Assembly: GCF_018599195.1 (NCBI RefSeq)
Contig: NZ_JAHFVK010000002.1
Location: forward strand, 496,001 to 560,000
Origin: Croceibacterium selenioxidans
GTDB taxonomy: Bacteria; Pseudomonadota; Alphaproteobacteria; Sphingomonadales; Sphingomonadaceae
DNA: 64,000 nucleotides
Direction of reading: 5' to 3'
Shown in pieces: positions 46,138 through 55,639 of this stretch. The position numbers and the translations under genes were made by a program. The notes beneath the pieces were generated by a model. The model worked only from the letters and a program-made list of their open reading frames with translations, ran no database searches and had not been told where the DNA came from. How positions within the stretch are numbered: the first letter of the stretch is position 1; each line of letters begins with the position of its first letter.

Positions 46138-48258
46138 TCAGTTACCCGGTGCCTCCGGGAAGGTCAGCGAGCGGTAATAGTCGAGCGAATGCTCCGGAGG
46201 GCGGGTGCCCGCGGGCAGGCCGAGACCGTTGATCGACTGCCAGTAGGCGATCGAAGCATCACGCCACCACCGGGCTTCCTGCTGCTGAATCCGCAGGTTT
46301 TCAGCGACGTCGGTGAAGCGCTGCGCGTCGACGTAAGGTTCGAGCGAGGCCCAGGTCTGCGCCATCGCATCGACGCGGGCCACGCCGGCGTCATAGCGGC
46401 CCACCAGCTCGTTCCACAACGGCTTGCCCGAAGGCATGGCGAAGTCCCAGGTCACGTGATGAAACCAGAGCAAGTAGTCCGGACTGGTCTTCCCGGGCTC
46501 GTCCCACTGTGCGGCGACTGCGGGCGCGTACTGCGACAGTGCGTTGCTGCCGCTGGCCGTGCGATCGAAGCCGATGCCCTCCTTGTCGGCGCGGCTGTAG
46601 TACATCGGATTCCATTCGGGACGGGCCAGGTCGGCCACCCACGGTCCGGGGCCGTAATGATGCCCGGTCGCCATCTGGTGAGTGAGCCCCAGGGGCGTCA
46701 TGTAATCGACCGCCGCTTGCCGGCTGCCGAGCATCAGCGGCACCACGGCGTCCAGGAACGGCTGTTCGCGGCTGAAGGTCTGCGCCGCCCATTCGCGCGC
46801 AATGGCCTCGCTCGACAATCCGGGATCCCACGCCAGCCGGCCGAAGGCGTACCAGTTCGCCTGGTCGAAGTGCGACCCGCTCCAGTTACGGTCGGAGCCG
46901 GTGTTGGCGACGCCCGCCATGCCGACCGGCGCGATCACGTCCGCCACCGTCCCGCCGCGCCCCGTGTCAGCCCGCAGTACCTCCTCCCACATCGGTGCGA
47001 GGAACACGAGGTGAGTGGCAAAGCCGAGGTATTCCTTGGTCAGTTGCGTTTCGAGCATCAGCCGGGTCTTGGGCATGGCCCCGAACAGCGGATGGAATGG
47101 TTCGCGCGGCTGGAAGTCGATCGCGCCGTTCTTGACCTGCACGATCACGTTCCCGGCAAACTTGCCGTCGAGCGGCACGAACTCCGCATAGGCTTGCTTG
47201 GCGCGGTCGGTCGGGTCCACTTCGGAATAGACGAAGGCGCGCCAGATCACCGTACCCCGGTCTCCGATCGCGCGAGCCATCATGTTGGCCCCGTCGGCGT
47301 GGGTGCGGCCATAGTCTTGCGGCCCCGGCTGGCCTTCGGAGTTGGCCTTGACCAGGAACCCGCCGAAGTCGGGGATCGCGGCGTAGATCTCGTCTGCCCG
47401 CTCCTTCCACCAGGCCTCCACTCGCGGGTCGAGCGGATCCGCCGTCGGCAAACCACCGATCTCGTGCGGGGCGGAGAAGCGAGCTGAGATGTAGAGCCGG
47501 ATGCCGTAAGGCCGCAGCGCATCGGCGACGCGCTTGAGCTTGGGGATGTAGCGGTCGGTCAGGAAGAGCGGACTGGCGTTGACATTGTTCACCACCGTGC
47601 CGTTGATGCCGATCGAGGCATTGGCGCTGGCGTAGTCGAGGAGCCGCTGGTCGAGATGGTCGGGCAGTCGCCACCAGTCGAAGATCGAACGGCCGGAATA
47701 GCCACGTTCGACGTAACCGTCAGGATTGTCCCAGTGGTTGAGCATGCGCAGCGGCATGGCAGGCTTTTCGTCGAGATTGACGGCAAGCGGGTCCTCCCCT
47801 TGCGAGAGCTCGCGCAGCAGGGCGTAGACGCCGTAGAGGCAGCTGATCGAACCAGGGCCGCTGATCTTCACGGTCTTGTTCGAGCGATCCGCCGCGACTC
47901 TGAAGCGCCCGTCGTTCGGCTTGCCGTCGCCCCTGCAGTCCAGTTCAAAACTGGCGGGCGTATTCGGAAGGGACCGAGGCATGGTCCCGACGCCCCAGGG
48001 GTCCCGTTTCCCGCCGAGTTTCAGCAATCCCCGTTCCAGTTCGGCCGTCGCCACCTTGATTGTAGGGTCGTCGCCATTTCGCGCATAGATCGAAGGCGGG
48101 CCGCGATCGAGCCAAGGCGCATCCTCGAGCGGGGCATGGCGCAGCCACAGCGCATAACCGTCTTCAGCCCGCGCGGTCCCACCCAGCGTCAGCGCAAAAA
48201 GCAACGCGATCAAGGTCGCGCAGCGATTGAGCCTGCGATTCAGGGTGTTGGAAACCAC
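46138..48258 (-). CDS. GH67 alpha-glucuronidase, exported
   Basis: Removes 4-O-methylglucuronic acid from the non-reducing end of glucuronoxylo-oligosaccharides. The protein has 706 residues. The signal peptide is about residues 1-31 (LIALLFALTLGGTARA). The N-terminal beta domain is followed by a TIM barrel: LNHWDNPDGYVERGYSGRSI and NGTVVNNVNA near residues 175-235, the acid glutamate in VKANSEGQPGPQDY, and the base pair region in QLTKEYLGF. The C-terminal helical domain includes FHHVTWDF and WWRDASIAYWQ. The start is GTG. It is the first gene of a minus-strand operon (agu-lacI-xylD), divergent from xyl3A with a LacI operator between. Confidence 0.95.
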   Translation of the reverse strand: MVSNTLNRRLNRCATLIALLFALTLGGTARAEDGYALWLRHAPLEDAPWLDRGPPSIYARNGDDPTIKVATAELERGLLKLGGKRDPWGVGTMPRSLPNTPASFELDCRGDGKPNDGRFRVAADRSNKTVKISGPGSISCLYGVYALLRELSQGEDPLAVNLDEKPAMPLRMLNHWDNPDGYVERGYSGRSIFDWWRLPDHLDQRLLDYASANASIGINGTVVNNVNASPLFLTDRYIPKLKRVADALRPYGIRLYISARFSAPHEIGGLPTADPLDPRVEAWWKERADEIYAAIPDFGGFLVKANSEGQPGPQDYGRTHADGANMMARAIGDRGTVIWRAFVYSEVDPTDRAKQAYAEFVPLDGKFAGNVIVQVKNGAIDFQPREPFHPLFGAMPKTRLMLETQLTKEYLGFATHLVFLAPMWEEVLRADTGRGGTVADVIAPVGMAGVANTGSDRNWSGSHFDQANWYAFGRLAWDPGLSSEAIAREWAAQTFSREQPFLDAVVPLMLGSRQAAVDYMTPLGLTHQMATGHHYGPGPWVADLARPEWNPMYYSRADKEGIGFDRTASGSNALSQYAPAVAAQWDEPGKTSPDYLLWFHHVTWDFAMPSGKPLWNELVGRYDAGVARVDAMAQTWASLEPYVDAQRFTDVAENLRIQQQEARWWRDASIAYWQSINGLGLPAGTRPPEHSLDYYRSLTFPEAPGN

Positions 48259-48260
48259 GA

Positions 48261-48289
48261 TTGACAGCGCCTCTCCCGATCCTCATGGT
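48261..48289 (+). promoter_or_regulatory. Possible xyl3A promoter (-35 TTGACA, -10 CATGGT)
   Basis: A perfect -35 hexamer TTGACA at 48261-48266, a 17-base spacer, and CATGGT at 48284-48289. The operator begins at the third base of the -10 box, exactly as in the xylX promoter. The -10 is weak on its own. Confidence 0.5.
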
Positions 48290-48299
48290 AGCGCTATCA
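48286..48299. promoter_or_regulatory. Putative LacI-family operator between agu and xyl3A
   Basis: TGGTAGCGCTATCA, identical to the operator at 34845. It lies 27 bp from the agu start and 43 bp from the xyl3A start, so one site can control both operons, including the regulator's own gene. Confidence 0.83.
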
Positions 48300-48342
48300 A
48301 AATTAGCCGCGCAGTCAAGCGCGACAGGGAGGAGAGGAGCCC

Positions 48343-50760
48343 ATGGCTCACCGAATTAAGGCCGCGCTGCTTGCGGCAAGTGCCGGATTTTTGGCGGTTT
48401 CCAGCCTGGCGACCGCGCCGGCTTATGCCCAGCAACAGACGGTCCCGACGCGCATCAAGCGCCCGATGGCCGATGCGCCCTATTGGAATGCCTCGCTCCC
48501 GGTCGAGCAGCGCGTGGCCGACCTTCTCGCCCGCATGACGCTGGAAGAGAAGGTCGCGCAGATCATTTCGGTCTGGGACAGCAAGCAGCAGATCCAGAAC
48601 GACGACAACACCTTCTCGGCGGCGAAAGCTTCCCAGGTTTACCCGAACGGACTTGGCCAGATCGCCCGACCGTCCGACACCAAGGGTCCGGTGAGCCCCC
48701 GTGTGGAGCGCCGCCGCGACATCGACAGCAGCGTCGACTACGTGATCGCCGCGCAGAAGTGGGCGATGGAGCAAACCCGGCTCGGCATCCCGATCCTGTT
48801 CCATGAAGAATCGCTGCACGGCTTCGCGGCACGCGACGCGACGGCTTTCCCGCAGGCCATCGGCCTCGCCTCTTCCTGGGATCCGGACCTGCTGCGCGAG
48901 GTGAACAGCCTGATCGCCAGCGAAGTCCGCGCGCGCGGCGTGCACAATGTGCTCTCTCCTGTAGTGGACGTCGCGCGCGACCCTCGCTGGGGCCGCATCG
49001 AGGAAACCTTCGGCGAGGACCCATTCCTGGTCGGAGAACTCGGCGTCGCCTCGGTCGAGGGTTTGCAAGGCGTCGGCACGCAGCGCACCATCGGTCCGGG
49101 CAAGGTGTTCGGCACGCTCAAGCACATGACCGGCCACGGCCAGCCCGAAAGCGGCACCAACGTGGGCCCGGCTCCGATCAGCGAGCGCACCTTGCGGGAG
49201 ATGTTCTTCCCGCCGTTCCAGCAAGTCGTGACCCGCACCGGCATCGACGCGGTCATGGCGAGCTATAACGAGATCGACGGCGTGCCGAGCCATGCCAACC
49301 CCTGGCTGCTCAACGGCGTTCTGCGCGGCGAGTGGGGCTATCCGGGCGCGGTCGTCTCCGACTATTACGCGATCGAGGACCTGTCGCGCCTGCACCACAT
49401 CGCGCCCGACTATAAGACAGCGGCGATCATGGCGCTCAACGCCGGGGTCGACGTGGACTTGCCCGAAGGCGGCGGGTTCCGGAACCTGACCGCGGCGGTG
49501 CAATCGGGCGAAGTGCCGATGGCCGCGATCGACCGCGCCGTCTCGCGCTTCCTGACGATGAAGTTCAACGCCGGTCTGTTCGAGAACCCGTGGCCCGATC
49601 GGGCCGAGGCCCGCCGGTCCAACGGTCCTGCGGGCGTGGCGCTCGCTCGCCGCGCGGCTGACCGTTCGCTGGTCCTGCTCAAGAACGATGGCGTCCTGCC
49701 GCTCGCCTTGCCCGCCGCCGGTAGCGCCAAGCCGACGATCGCGGTGATCGGTCCCAATGCCGACGTCGCCCGTCTCGGCGGCTATTACGGAGAGCCACGC
49801 GCCAGCGTCTCGCCGCTTGCCGGCATCCAGGCGCTGGTCGGCAACCGCGCCAACGTTGTACACTCGCAAGGCATTGTCCTTACCGAGAACGACGACTGGT
49901 GGGCGGACGAGGTCAAGCTTGGCGATCCGGAGCAAAACCGCCAGCGCATCGCCCAGGCCGTCGAAGCCGCTCGCGGGGCCGACACCATTCTGCTGTTCAT
50001 CGGCGATACTGAGCAGACCAGCCGCGAAGGGTGGGCCAATTCGCATCTCGGCGACCGCTCGAGCCTCGATCTCGTCGGCCAGCAGCAGGAATTGTTCGAT
50101 GCGCTCAAGGCCCTCGGCAAGCCGATCGTCGCGGTGCTTACCAACGGCCGCCCGCCCAGCTATCCGAAAGTCGCTGCCGAGGCCGATGCGATTCTCGAAA
50201 CCTGGTATGCCGGCGAACAGCAAGGCAATGCCATTGCCGACGCGCTGTTCGGGGTAACCAATCCCGGTGGCAAGCTGCCGGTGACTGTGGCGCGCGAAGT
50301 GGGCCAGCTTCCGATCTTCTACAACTACAAGCCCAGCGCCCGGCGCGGTTACTTGTTCAGCGAAGTGACCCCGCTCTACCCGTTCGGGTTCGGCCTCTCG
50401 TACACCACCTTCAACCTCGCCGACCCGACACTTTCCGCCTCCACCATCAGGCCCGGAGACGGCGTGACGGTTCGCGTCGCCGTCACCAACACCGGTAACC
50501 GCGCGGGTGACGAGGTGGTGCAGGTCTATCTGCGTGACGAGGTCAGCACGGTCACCCGTCCGGTCAAGGAACTGGTCGGGTTCGAGCGCGTGACGCTCCA
50601 GCCGGGCGAGACGAAGCAGGTCGAGATTCCGATCCGCTCGGATTCCTTCGCGCTGTGGAACCGCGAGATGAAGCGCGTGGTCGAGCCCGGCGAGTTCACC
50701 ATCATGACCGGTGCGAACTCGCAGGACGTGAAAAGCGTCAAGCTGACGGTTACGCCTTGA
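48343..50760 (+). CDS. xyl3A: GH3 beta-xylosidase, exported, copy 1
   Basis: Glycoside hydrolase family 3 enzyme of 805 residues with a Sec-type signal peptide (AALLAASAGFLAVSSLATAPAYA, cleavage near residue 30). The N-terminal barrel contains RMTLEEKVAQII, FHEESLHGF, LSPVVDVARDPRWGRIEETFGEDP and KHMTGHGQPESG. The nucleophile aspartate is in AVVSDYYAIEDL, the C-terminal sandwich begins DRSLVLLKNDGVLPL, and a fibronectin-III-like domain closes the protein (VRVAVTNTGNRAGDEVVQVYL). The HEESLHG signature suits xylosidases. It starts a four-gene operon (xyl3A, second GH3, transporter, xylanase) behind the shared operator. It converts xylo-oligosaccharides to xylose. Confidence 0.94.
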   Translation: MAHRIKAALLAASAGFLAVSSLATAPAYAQQQTVPTRIKRPMADAPYWNASLPVEQRVADLLARMTLEEKVAQIISVWDSKQQIQNDDNTFSAAKASQVYPNGLGQIARPSDTKGPVSPRVERRRDIDSSVDYVIAAQKWAMEQTRLGIPILFHEESLHGFAARDATAFPQAIGLASSWDPDLLREVNSLIASEVRARGVHNVLSPVVDVARDPRWGRIEETFGEDPFLVGELGVASVEGLQGVGTQRTIGPGKVFGTLKHMTGHGQPESGTNVGPAPISERTLREMFFPPFQQVVTRTGIDAVMASYNEIDGVPSHANPWLLNGVLRGEWGYPGAVVSDYYAIEDLSRLHHIAPDYKTAAIMALNAGVDVDLPEGGGFRNLTAAVQSGEVPMAAIDRAVSRFLTMKFNAGLFENPWPDRAEARRSNGPAGVALARRAADRSLVLLKNDGVLPLALPAAGSAKPTIAVIGPNADVARLGGYYGEPRASVSPLAGIQALVGNRANVVHSQGIVLTENDDWWADEVKLGDPEQNRQRIAQAVEAARGADTILLFIGDTEQTSREGWANSHLGDRSSLDLVGQQQELFDALKALGKPIVAVLTNGRPPSYPKVAAEADAILETWYAGEQQGNAIADALFGVTNPGGKLPVTVAREVGQLPIFYNYKPSARRGYLFSEVTPLYPFGFGLSYTTFNLADPTLSASTIRPGDGVTVRVAVTNTGNRAGDEVVQVYLRDEVSTVTRPVKELVGFERVTLQPGETKQVEIPIRSDSFALWNREMKRVVEPGEFTIMTGANSQDVKSVKLTVTP

Positions 50761-53150
50761 GCAGCCCGCTTAATCGCCGTGGTGCGCTCAAGCTCCTCGG
50801 TGGAGGCAGCCTGGCCGCGCTAGCCGTGTGCCAGGCGCCGCTCGCCTTCGCTCAGGCGGGCCCGTTGTACAAGGATGCCGCGGCGCCGATCCCGGCCCGC
50901 GTGGCGGATCTCATGGCCCGCATGACGTTGCCCGAAAAGATCGCCCAGATTCGCGCCGCCTGGGCCGGCAAAGGTGACATGATCGACGGCCTCACCTTCG
51001 TCCCGGCTAAGGCGAGCGCGGCCTTTCCAGACAGCATTGGCCATGTCACCCGGCCCTCAGACAAGCGCGGCGTTCCGGGCATCACCGGCGCGGCGGGCGG
51101 TACCGCGGCTCGCTGGCGCACTCCGAAGGAAACGGTCGAGTTCATCAACGCCCTGCAGAAATGGGCGCTGGAAGACACCCGCCTCGGCATTCCGATCCTG
51201 CTGCACGAGGAATCGCTCCACGGCTACATGGCTACGGAGGCGACCATGTTCCCGCAGGCCATCGCCCTCGCCGGCGCGTTCGATGCGGACCTCATGCGCC
51301 GGGTGCAGTCGGTCATCGCCCGCGAAGTCCGTGCGCGCGGCGTGCCTTACGTCCTCTCGCCCGTTGTCGACATCGTGCGCGACCCGCGCTGGGGCCGGAT
51401 CGAGGAGACCTTCGGCGAAGATCCCTATCTGGTCGCCGAACTGGGCGTCGCCGCGGTCGAAGGCTTGCAGGGCCCCGGCAAGTTCGAGCGGCTGGGCCCG
51501 GGCAAGGTATTCGCCACGCTCAAGCACATGACCGGCCACGGCCAGCCCGAGTCCGGCAACAACGTCGCTCCGGCGCAACTGGGCGAGCGCGAATTGCGCG
51601 AGTTCTTCTTCCCGCCGTTCCGCGAAGTCGTCCGCCGCACCTCAATCGGTGCGGTCATGCCCAGCTACAACGAGATCGATGGTGTGCCGAGCCACGCCAA
51701 CACCTGGCTGCTGGGCGAAGTGCTGCGGGGCGAATGGGGCTTCGACGGCATCATCGCCAGCGATTACGGCGGCGTACACGAACTCGCCACCCTGCACCAC
51801 GTTGCCAGGGACGAGGCAGAGGCCGCGCATATGGCGCTGCTGGCCGGAGTCGACAGCGAACTCCCCGAAGGCCAGGCCTTCCGCACCCTCGCCGCTCAGG
51901 TCGAGGCGGGGACGGTTCCGGTCGAGCTGATCGACCGCGCCTGCGCTAGGATGCTGACTTTCAAGTTCCGCGCCGGGCTGTTCGAAAACCCCTACGGCGA
52001 CTGGAACGTCACGCGCACGATCACCGGCAACGCAGAAGCCCGCGCGCTGGCGCTCGAGGCCGCCCGCAAGTCGCTGTGTCTGTTGACCAACCGAGACGCC
52101 GCCCTGCCGCTCGACCCGGCGAAGATGGGCCGTGTGGCCGTAATCGGTCCTAACCACGCCATCGCCCGCCTGGGTGGCTACTCGAGCATCCCCAAGCAGA
52201 CCACCAGCCTGATCGAAGGTCTCAAGCAAATCGCGCCCGGTGCCGATTTCGTGACCGCGCAGGGCGTGTTCATCACTAAGAGCGAGGATCGCTCCGCCGA
52301 CCTCATCGAGCTGGCCGACCGCGAGCAGAACCTGCGTCTGATCGACGAGGCGGTTGCCCTCGCCCGCACCGCCGACACCATTGTCCTCGCGATCGGCGAT
52401 ACCGAGCAGACCAGCCGCGAAGGCTTCGCCAAGAACCACCTCGGCGACCGGACCGATATCGACATCGTGGGCGAACAGAACGAGCTGGTCGATGCGCTCG
52501 CCGCTCTCGGCAAGCCGCTGATCGTCTGCGCGATAAACGGCCGCCCGCCCAGCTGGCCCAATGTCGTCGCCAAGGCCGGCGCGGTGCTCGAATGCTGGTA
52601 TCCGGGCCAGGAAGGCGGCGTCGCCATGGCCGAGGCGCTGCTTGGCAAGCTCAACCCGGGCGCCAAGCTGCCCGTCACCGTCGTGCGCAATTCGGGGCAG
52701 GTGCCCTATTTCAACGACCGCAAGCCAAGTTCCCGGCGCGGCTACCTGTTCGACGACGCCAGCGCGCTGTTCCCGTTTGGGCACGGTCTGTCGTACACGA
52801 GTTTCGAAATCTCCGAGCCGCGGGTTCCCACGGCCCGCGTCGCTGCCGGGCAGCCGGTAGAGGTCTCCGTCGACGTGACCAACACCGGCAACCGGGCGGG
52901 TGACGAGGTCGTGCAGCTCTATGTCGGCCTGCCCTACCGCTCGGTCACCACCCCGATCATCGCGCTCAAAGGCTTCGAGCGGGTGACGCTGGCTCCCGGT
53001 GAACGGCGCACCCTGCGCTTCACGCTCGAACCGCGGCACCTCTCGATCTGGAACCGCGAAATGCAGGAGGTGGTCGAACCGGGGCCGGTCACCGTCTCGG
53101 TCGGCAATAGCTCGGCCAACCTGAAGCAGGCGGAGTTCACGCTCGCATGA
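50757..53150 (+). CDS. GH3 beta-xylosidase, exported (Tat-like signal), copy 2
   Basis: Second GH3 enzyme, about 797 residues, sharing long blocks with xyl3A (HEESLHGY, LSPVVDIVRDPRWGRIEETFGEDP, KHMTGHGQPESG, closing VDVTNTGNRAGDEVVQLY). The nucleophile is in IIASDYGGVHEL. I take the TTG at 50757, which overlaps the xyl3A stop and gives a twin-arginine-like leader (NRRGALKLLGGGSLAALAV) ending at AFA. The frame is open further upstream, but only as overlap with xyl3A. The two neighbours are thus tandem paralogues with apparently different export signals. The end overlaps the transporter start by four bases. Confidence 0.92.
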   Translation: MSSPLNRRGALKLLGGGSLAALAVCQAPLAFAQAGPLYKDAAAPIPARVADLMARMTLPEKIAQIRAAWAGKGDMIDGLTFVPAKASAAFPDSIGHVTRPSDKRGVPGITGAAGGTAARWRTPKETVEFINALQKWALEDTRLGIPILLHEESLHGYMATEATMFPQAIALAGAFDADLMRRVQSVIAREVRARGVPYVLSPVVDIVRDPRWGRIEETFGEDPYLVAELGVAAVEGLQGPGKFERLGPGKVFATLKHMTGHGQPESGNNVAPAQLGERELREFFFPPFREVVRRTSIGAVMPSYNEIDGVPSHANTWLLGEVLRGEWGFDGIIASDYGGVHELATLHHVARDEAEAAHMALLAGVDSELPEGQAFRTLAAQVEAGTVPVELIDRACARMLTFKFRAGLFENPYGDWNVTRTITGNAEARALALEAARKSLCLLTNRDAALPLDPAKMGRVAVIGPNHAIARLGGYSSIPKQTTSLIEGLKQIAPGADFVTAQGVFITKSEDRSADLIELADREQNLRLIDEAVALARTADTIVLAIGDTEQTSREGFAKNHLGDRTDIDIVGEQNELVDALAALGKPLIVCAINGRPPSWPNVVAKAGAVLECWYPGQEGGVAMAEALLGKLNPGAKLPVTVVRNSGQVPYFNDRKPSSRRGYLFDDASALFPFGHGLSYTSFEISEPRVPTARVAAGQPVEVSVDVTNTGNRAGDEVVQLYVGLPYRSVTTPIIALKGFERVTLAPGERRTLRFTLEPRHLSIWNREMQEVVEPGPVTVSVGNSSANLKQAEFTLA

Positions 53151-54469
53151 CCGTCGCGGCAGCCCCAGGCACCATCATCAAGTCCGGCGGCCGGTATCGC
53201 TGGTCGATTTGTCTGCTCCTCTTTCTCGTCATCACCATCAACTACGTGGACCGCCAGGTTCTCGGTGTGCTCAAGCCGATCATCGAGGACGACATGGGCT
53301 GGAGCGAGGTCGATTACGGCAACATCGTCACCGCCTTCCAGGCCAGCTACGGCATCGGCTTGCTGGTCGTCGGGCGCTGGCTCGACCGGGTGGGCACTCG
53401 CAAGGGCATGGCCATCGCCATTACGTTATGGAGCCTTGCCGCCATCTTCCATTCGGTGGCTCGGACGGTCCTGCAATTCATCCTCGTCCGTGTGGCCCTG
53501 GGCGTGGCGGAAAGCGCAGCTTACCCTGGTGCGGTCAAGTCGGTCGCCGAGTGGTTTCCTCGACGCGAGCGGGCGCTCGGCGTCGGCATCCTCAACGCCG
53601 GTGCCAACGTTGGCGTGCTGATGACCCCGATCGTCGGCATCCTGGTCGCCGGCCTTTACGGTTGGCGTGCCGCCTTCCTGGTGACAGGCTTGCTGGGCTT
53701 CATCGTCCTGGCTTTGTGGCTGTGGCTGTTCCGCCAACCGCACGAGCATCCCAAGCTCTCGGTCGCGGAACGGGCCTATATCGAACAGGATGGCGAAGAC
53801 CCTGCCGGCGAGCCGCTTACTTGGCGCGACGCCATCCGCCAGCGTCAGGCCTGGTATTTCATCTGCGGGAAGTTCTTCACCGATCCGGTCTGGTACCTGT
53901 TCCTGTTCTGGCTGCCGGACTTCTTCGCCAAGACCCAGGGGATGGAGCTGTTCCCCAAGGGTGACACCGGCATTCTGGCCACGATCGGCCCGGCGCTGAT
54001 CGGCGTGTACCTGCTGGCCGATGTGGGCTCGATCGCCGGGGGCTGGATCTCCTCGCACCTGATCCAGCGCGGCTGGAGCGTGAACCGGGCGCGCAAGACG
54101 ACTCTGTTCGGCGCGGCGTTGCTCGCGCTGCCGATGGTCGGCGTGGTCGGCGCCGCCAATCCGCTGACGGCGGTGCTCATTATCGGCCTCGGCACGGCAG
54201 CGCACCAGGCGTTCTCCTCTAACATCTTCGCAATGATCACCGACCTCTATCCGCGGCGAGCGGTGGCGACGATCGCGGGCATGGGCGGAGCAGCGGGTGC
54301 GCTGGGCGGTATCCTGATCGCGCAGGCGACCGGGTGGACACTGGAGCTGACGGGAAGCTACCTGCCGATCGTGATCTATGCCGGCCTCGCCTACATGATC
54401 GCCTTCGGGATTATCCAGCTGCTGGTCCCGCGGATGGAACCGGCACCCTTGCGGGAGGCCGTGGCATGA
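53147..54469 (+). CDS. MFS transporter, hexuronate (ExuT)-like
   Basis: Inner-membrane transporter of 440 residues of the anion:cation symporter branch that includes hexuronate carriers. Visible are the first-helix motif INYVDRQVLGVLKPII, the loop motif GRWLDRVGTRKGM, GVAESAAYPGAVKSVAEWFPRRER, and twelve hydrophobic spans with a long central loop near 205-245. The context between xylosidases and xylanase suggests import of (4-O-methyl)glucuronate or an aldouronate released by the GH67 and GH10 enzymes. No glucuronate catabolic genes are seen in this window. Start and stop overlap both neighbours (ATGA). Confidence 0.9.
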   Translation: MTVAAAPGTIIKSGGRYRWSICLLLFLVITINYVDRQVLGVLKPIIEDDMGWSEVDYGNIVTAFQASYGIGLLVVGRWLDRVGTRKGMAIAITLWSLAAIFHSVARTVLQFILVRVALGVAESAAYPGAVKSVAEWFPRRERALGVGILNAGANVGVLMTPIVGILVAGLYGWRAAFLVTGLLGFIVLALWLWLFRQPHEHPKLSVAERAYIEQDGEDPAGEPLTWRDAIRQRQAWYFICGKFFTDPVWYLFLFWLPDFFAKTQGMELFPKGDTGILATIGPALIGVYLLADVGSIAGGWISSHLIQRGWSVNRARKTTLFGAALLALPMVGVVGAANPLTAVLIIGLGTAAHQAFSSNIFAMITDLYPRRAVATIAGMGGAAGALGGILIAQATGWTLELTGSYLPIVIYAGLAYMIAFGIIQLLVPRMEPAPLREAVA

Positions 54470-55629
54470 ATTTTCAAGCATCGCGTCGCAATGTCCTGGC
54501 TGGAATGGCCGCCCTGCCCGTGGCCGCCCAGGTAGCGCCTGCCGCCCTTGCTGCCTCAGCCGCACCGGCCGATGGGGGGGCGGGCCTCAACGCGCTCGCC
54601 CAGCGCAAGGGCCGCCGGTTCGGCAGCGCCATTGCCTGGAGCAAGGGGCCGATCGGGGGTTCGATCCAGAACCCGGACTACACTCGCATCGTCAAGGCCG
54701 AGTGCGGGATCGTCGTACCCGAGAACGAGTTGAAGTGGCAACGAACCCGTCCCGGGCCGACCAAGTTCGACTTCGCGAGGATGGACGACATCGTCCGCTG
54801 GACCCAGGCGAACGGCCTCGCCATCCGCGGCCATACGCTGCTCTGGCACCGGCCCCAGTGGTTTCCCAAGTGGCTCAACGATTACGACTTCGGCGCCAAT
54901 CCGGTGCAGGAGGCTGAGCACTTGCTGACCACGCACATCCGCACGGTGACCGATCGCTACCGCGGAGTCATCAGCAGCTATGACGTGGTCAACGAAGCGA
55001 TCGACCATGACACCAACGGGTTGATGCAGACCAGCCTGTCGCGGGCGATGGGCGGGGCCGAGGGGGTGCTTGACCTGGCCTTCCACACCGCGCGCGAACA
55101 ACTGCCCGACGCGGAACTGGTCTACAACGACTACATGAGCTGGGAACCCACGCACGCCAAGCATTGTGCCGACGTGCTCCGCCTGCTCGAAGGCTTCCGC
55201 AAGCGCAACGTGCCGGTCGACACGCTGGGCATCCAGTCTCACATCGAAAACTTCTCGATCGATTCCGCGACCCAGGTTGGCCCTTATCGCGAGCGCCAGT
55301 GGCGCCAGTTCCTCGATGAGGCGGTGGCGATGGGCTACAAACTCCTGATCACCGAGTTCGACGTCAAGGACAAGGCGCTGCCCGCGGCGATCCCGGTGCG
55401 CGATGCCAAGGTCGCCGAGTTCGCCAGGCGCTATTTCGAAGTGATGCTCGATTACGAGCAACTGGGTGACATCCTCGCCTGGGGCATGGTCGACAAGTAC
55501 AGCTGGCTGCAGGGCTTCGCACCGCGCGATGACGGGCTTGAGGTGCGCTGTTGCCCTTATGACTCGAAATACCAGGCGAAACCCTTGCGGGATTCCATTG
55601 CCCAGACGCTGACGGCAGCGTCAGTCTGA
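54466..55629 (+). CDS. GH10 endo-1,4-beta-xylanase, exported (Tat-like signal)
   Basis: Cleaves the xylan backbone. About 387 residues form a (beta/alpha)8 barrel with little beyond it. The leader contains SRRNVLAGMAALPVAAQ, twin-arginine-like, ending near ALAASA. Conserved features are ENELKWQ, the HTLLWHRPQ strand, acid/base E177 in DVVNEAID, IQSHIE, and nucleophile E297 in LITEFDVKD. I use the ATG at 54466 overlapping the transporter stop; the open frame upstream is inside that gene. It is the last gene of the xyl3A operon and is followed by a 637-bp repeat-rich gap. Confidence 0.95.
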   Translation: MNFQASRRNVLAGMAALPVAAQVAPAALAASAAPADGGAGLNALAQRKGRRFGSAIAWSKGPIGGSIQNPDYTRIVKAECGIVVPENELKWQRTRPGPTKFDFARMDDIVRWTQANGLAIRGHTLLWHRPQWFPKWLNDYDFGANPVQEAEHLLTTHIRTVTDRYRGVISSYDVVNEAIDHDTNGLMQTSLSRAMGGAEGVLDLAFHTAREQLPDAELVYNDYMSWEPTHAKHCADVLRLLEGFRKRNVPVDTLGIQSHIENFSIDSATQVGPYRERQWRQFLDEAVAMGYKLLITEFDVKDKALPAAIPVRDAKVAEFARRYFEVMLDYEQLGDILAWGMVDKYSWLQGFAPRDDGLEVRCCPYDSKYQAKPLRDSIAQTLTAASV

Positions 55630-55639
55630 GCCCAATCCT

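Noticed and set aside
44908-47487. 859-codon plus-strand open frame opposite xylD, lacI and agu
   Set aside because: Shadow of three well-supported minus-strand genes; composition is unlike a real protein and no motif is recognisable.
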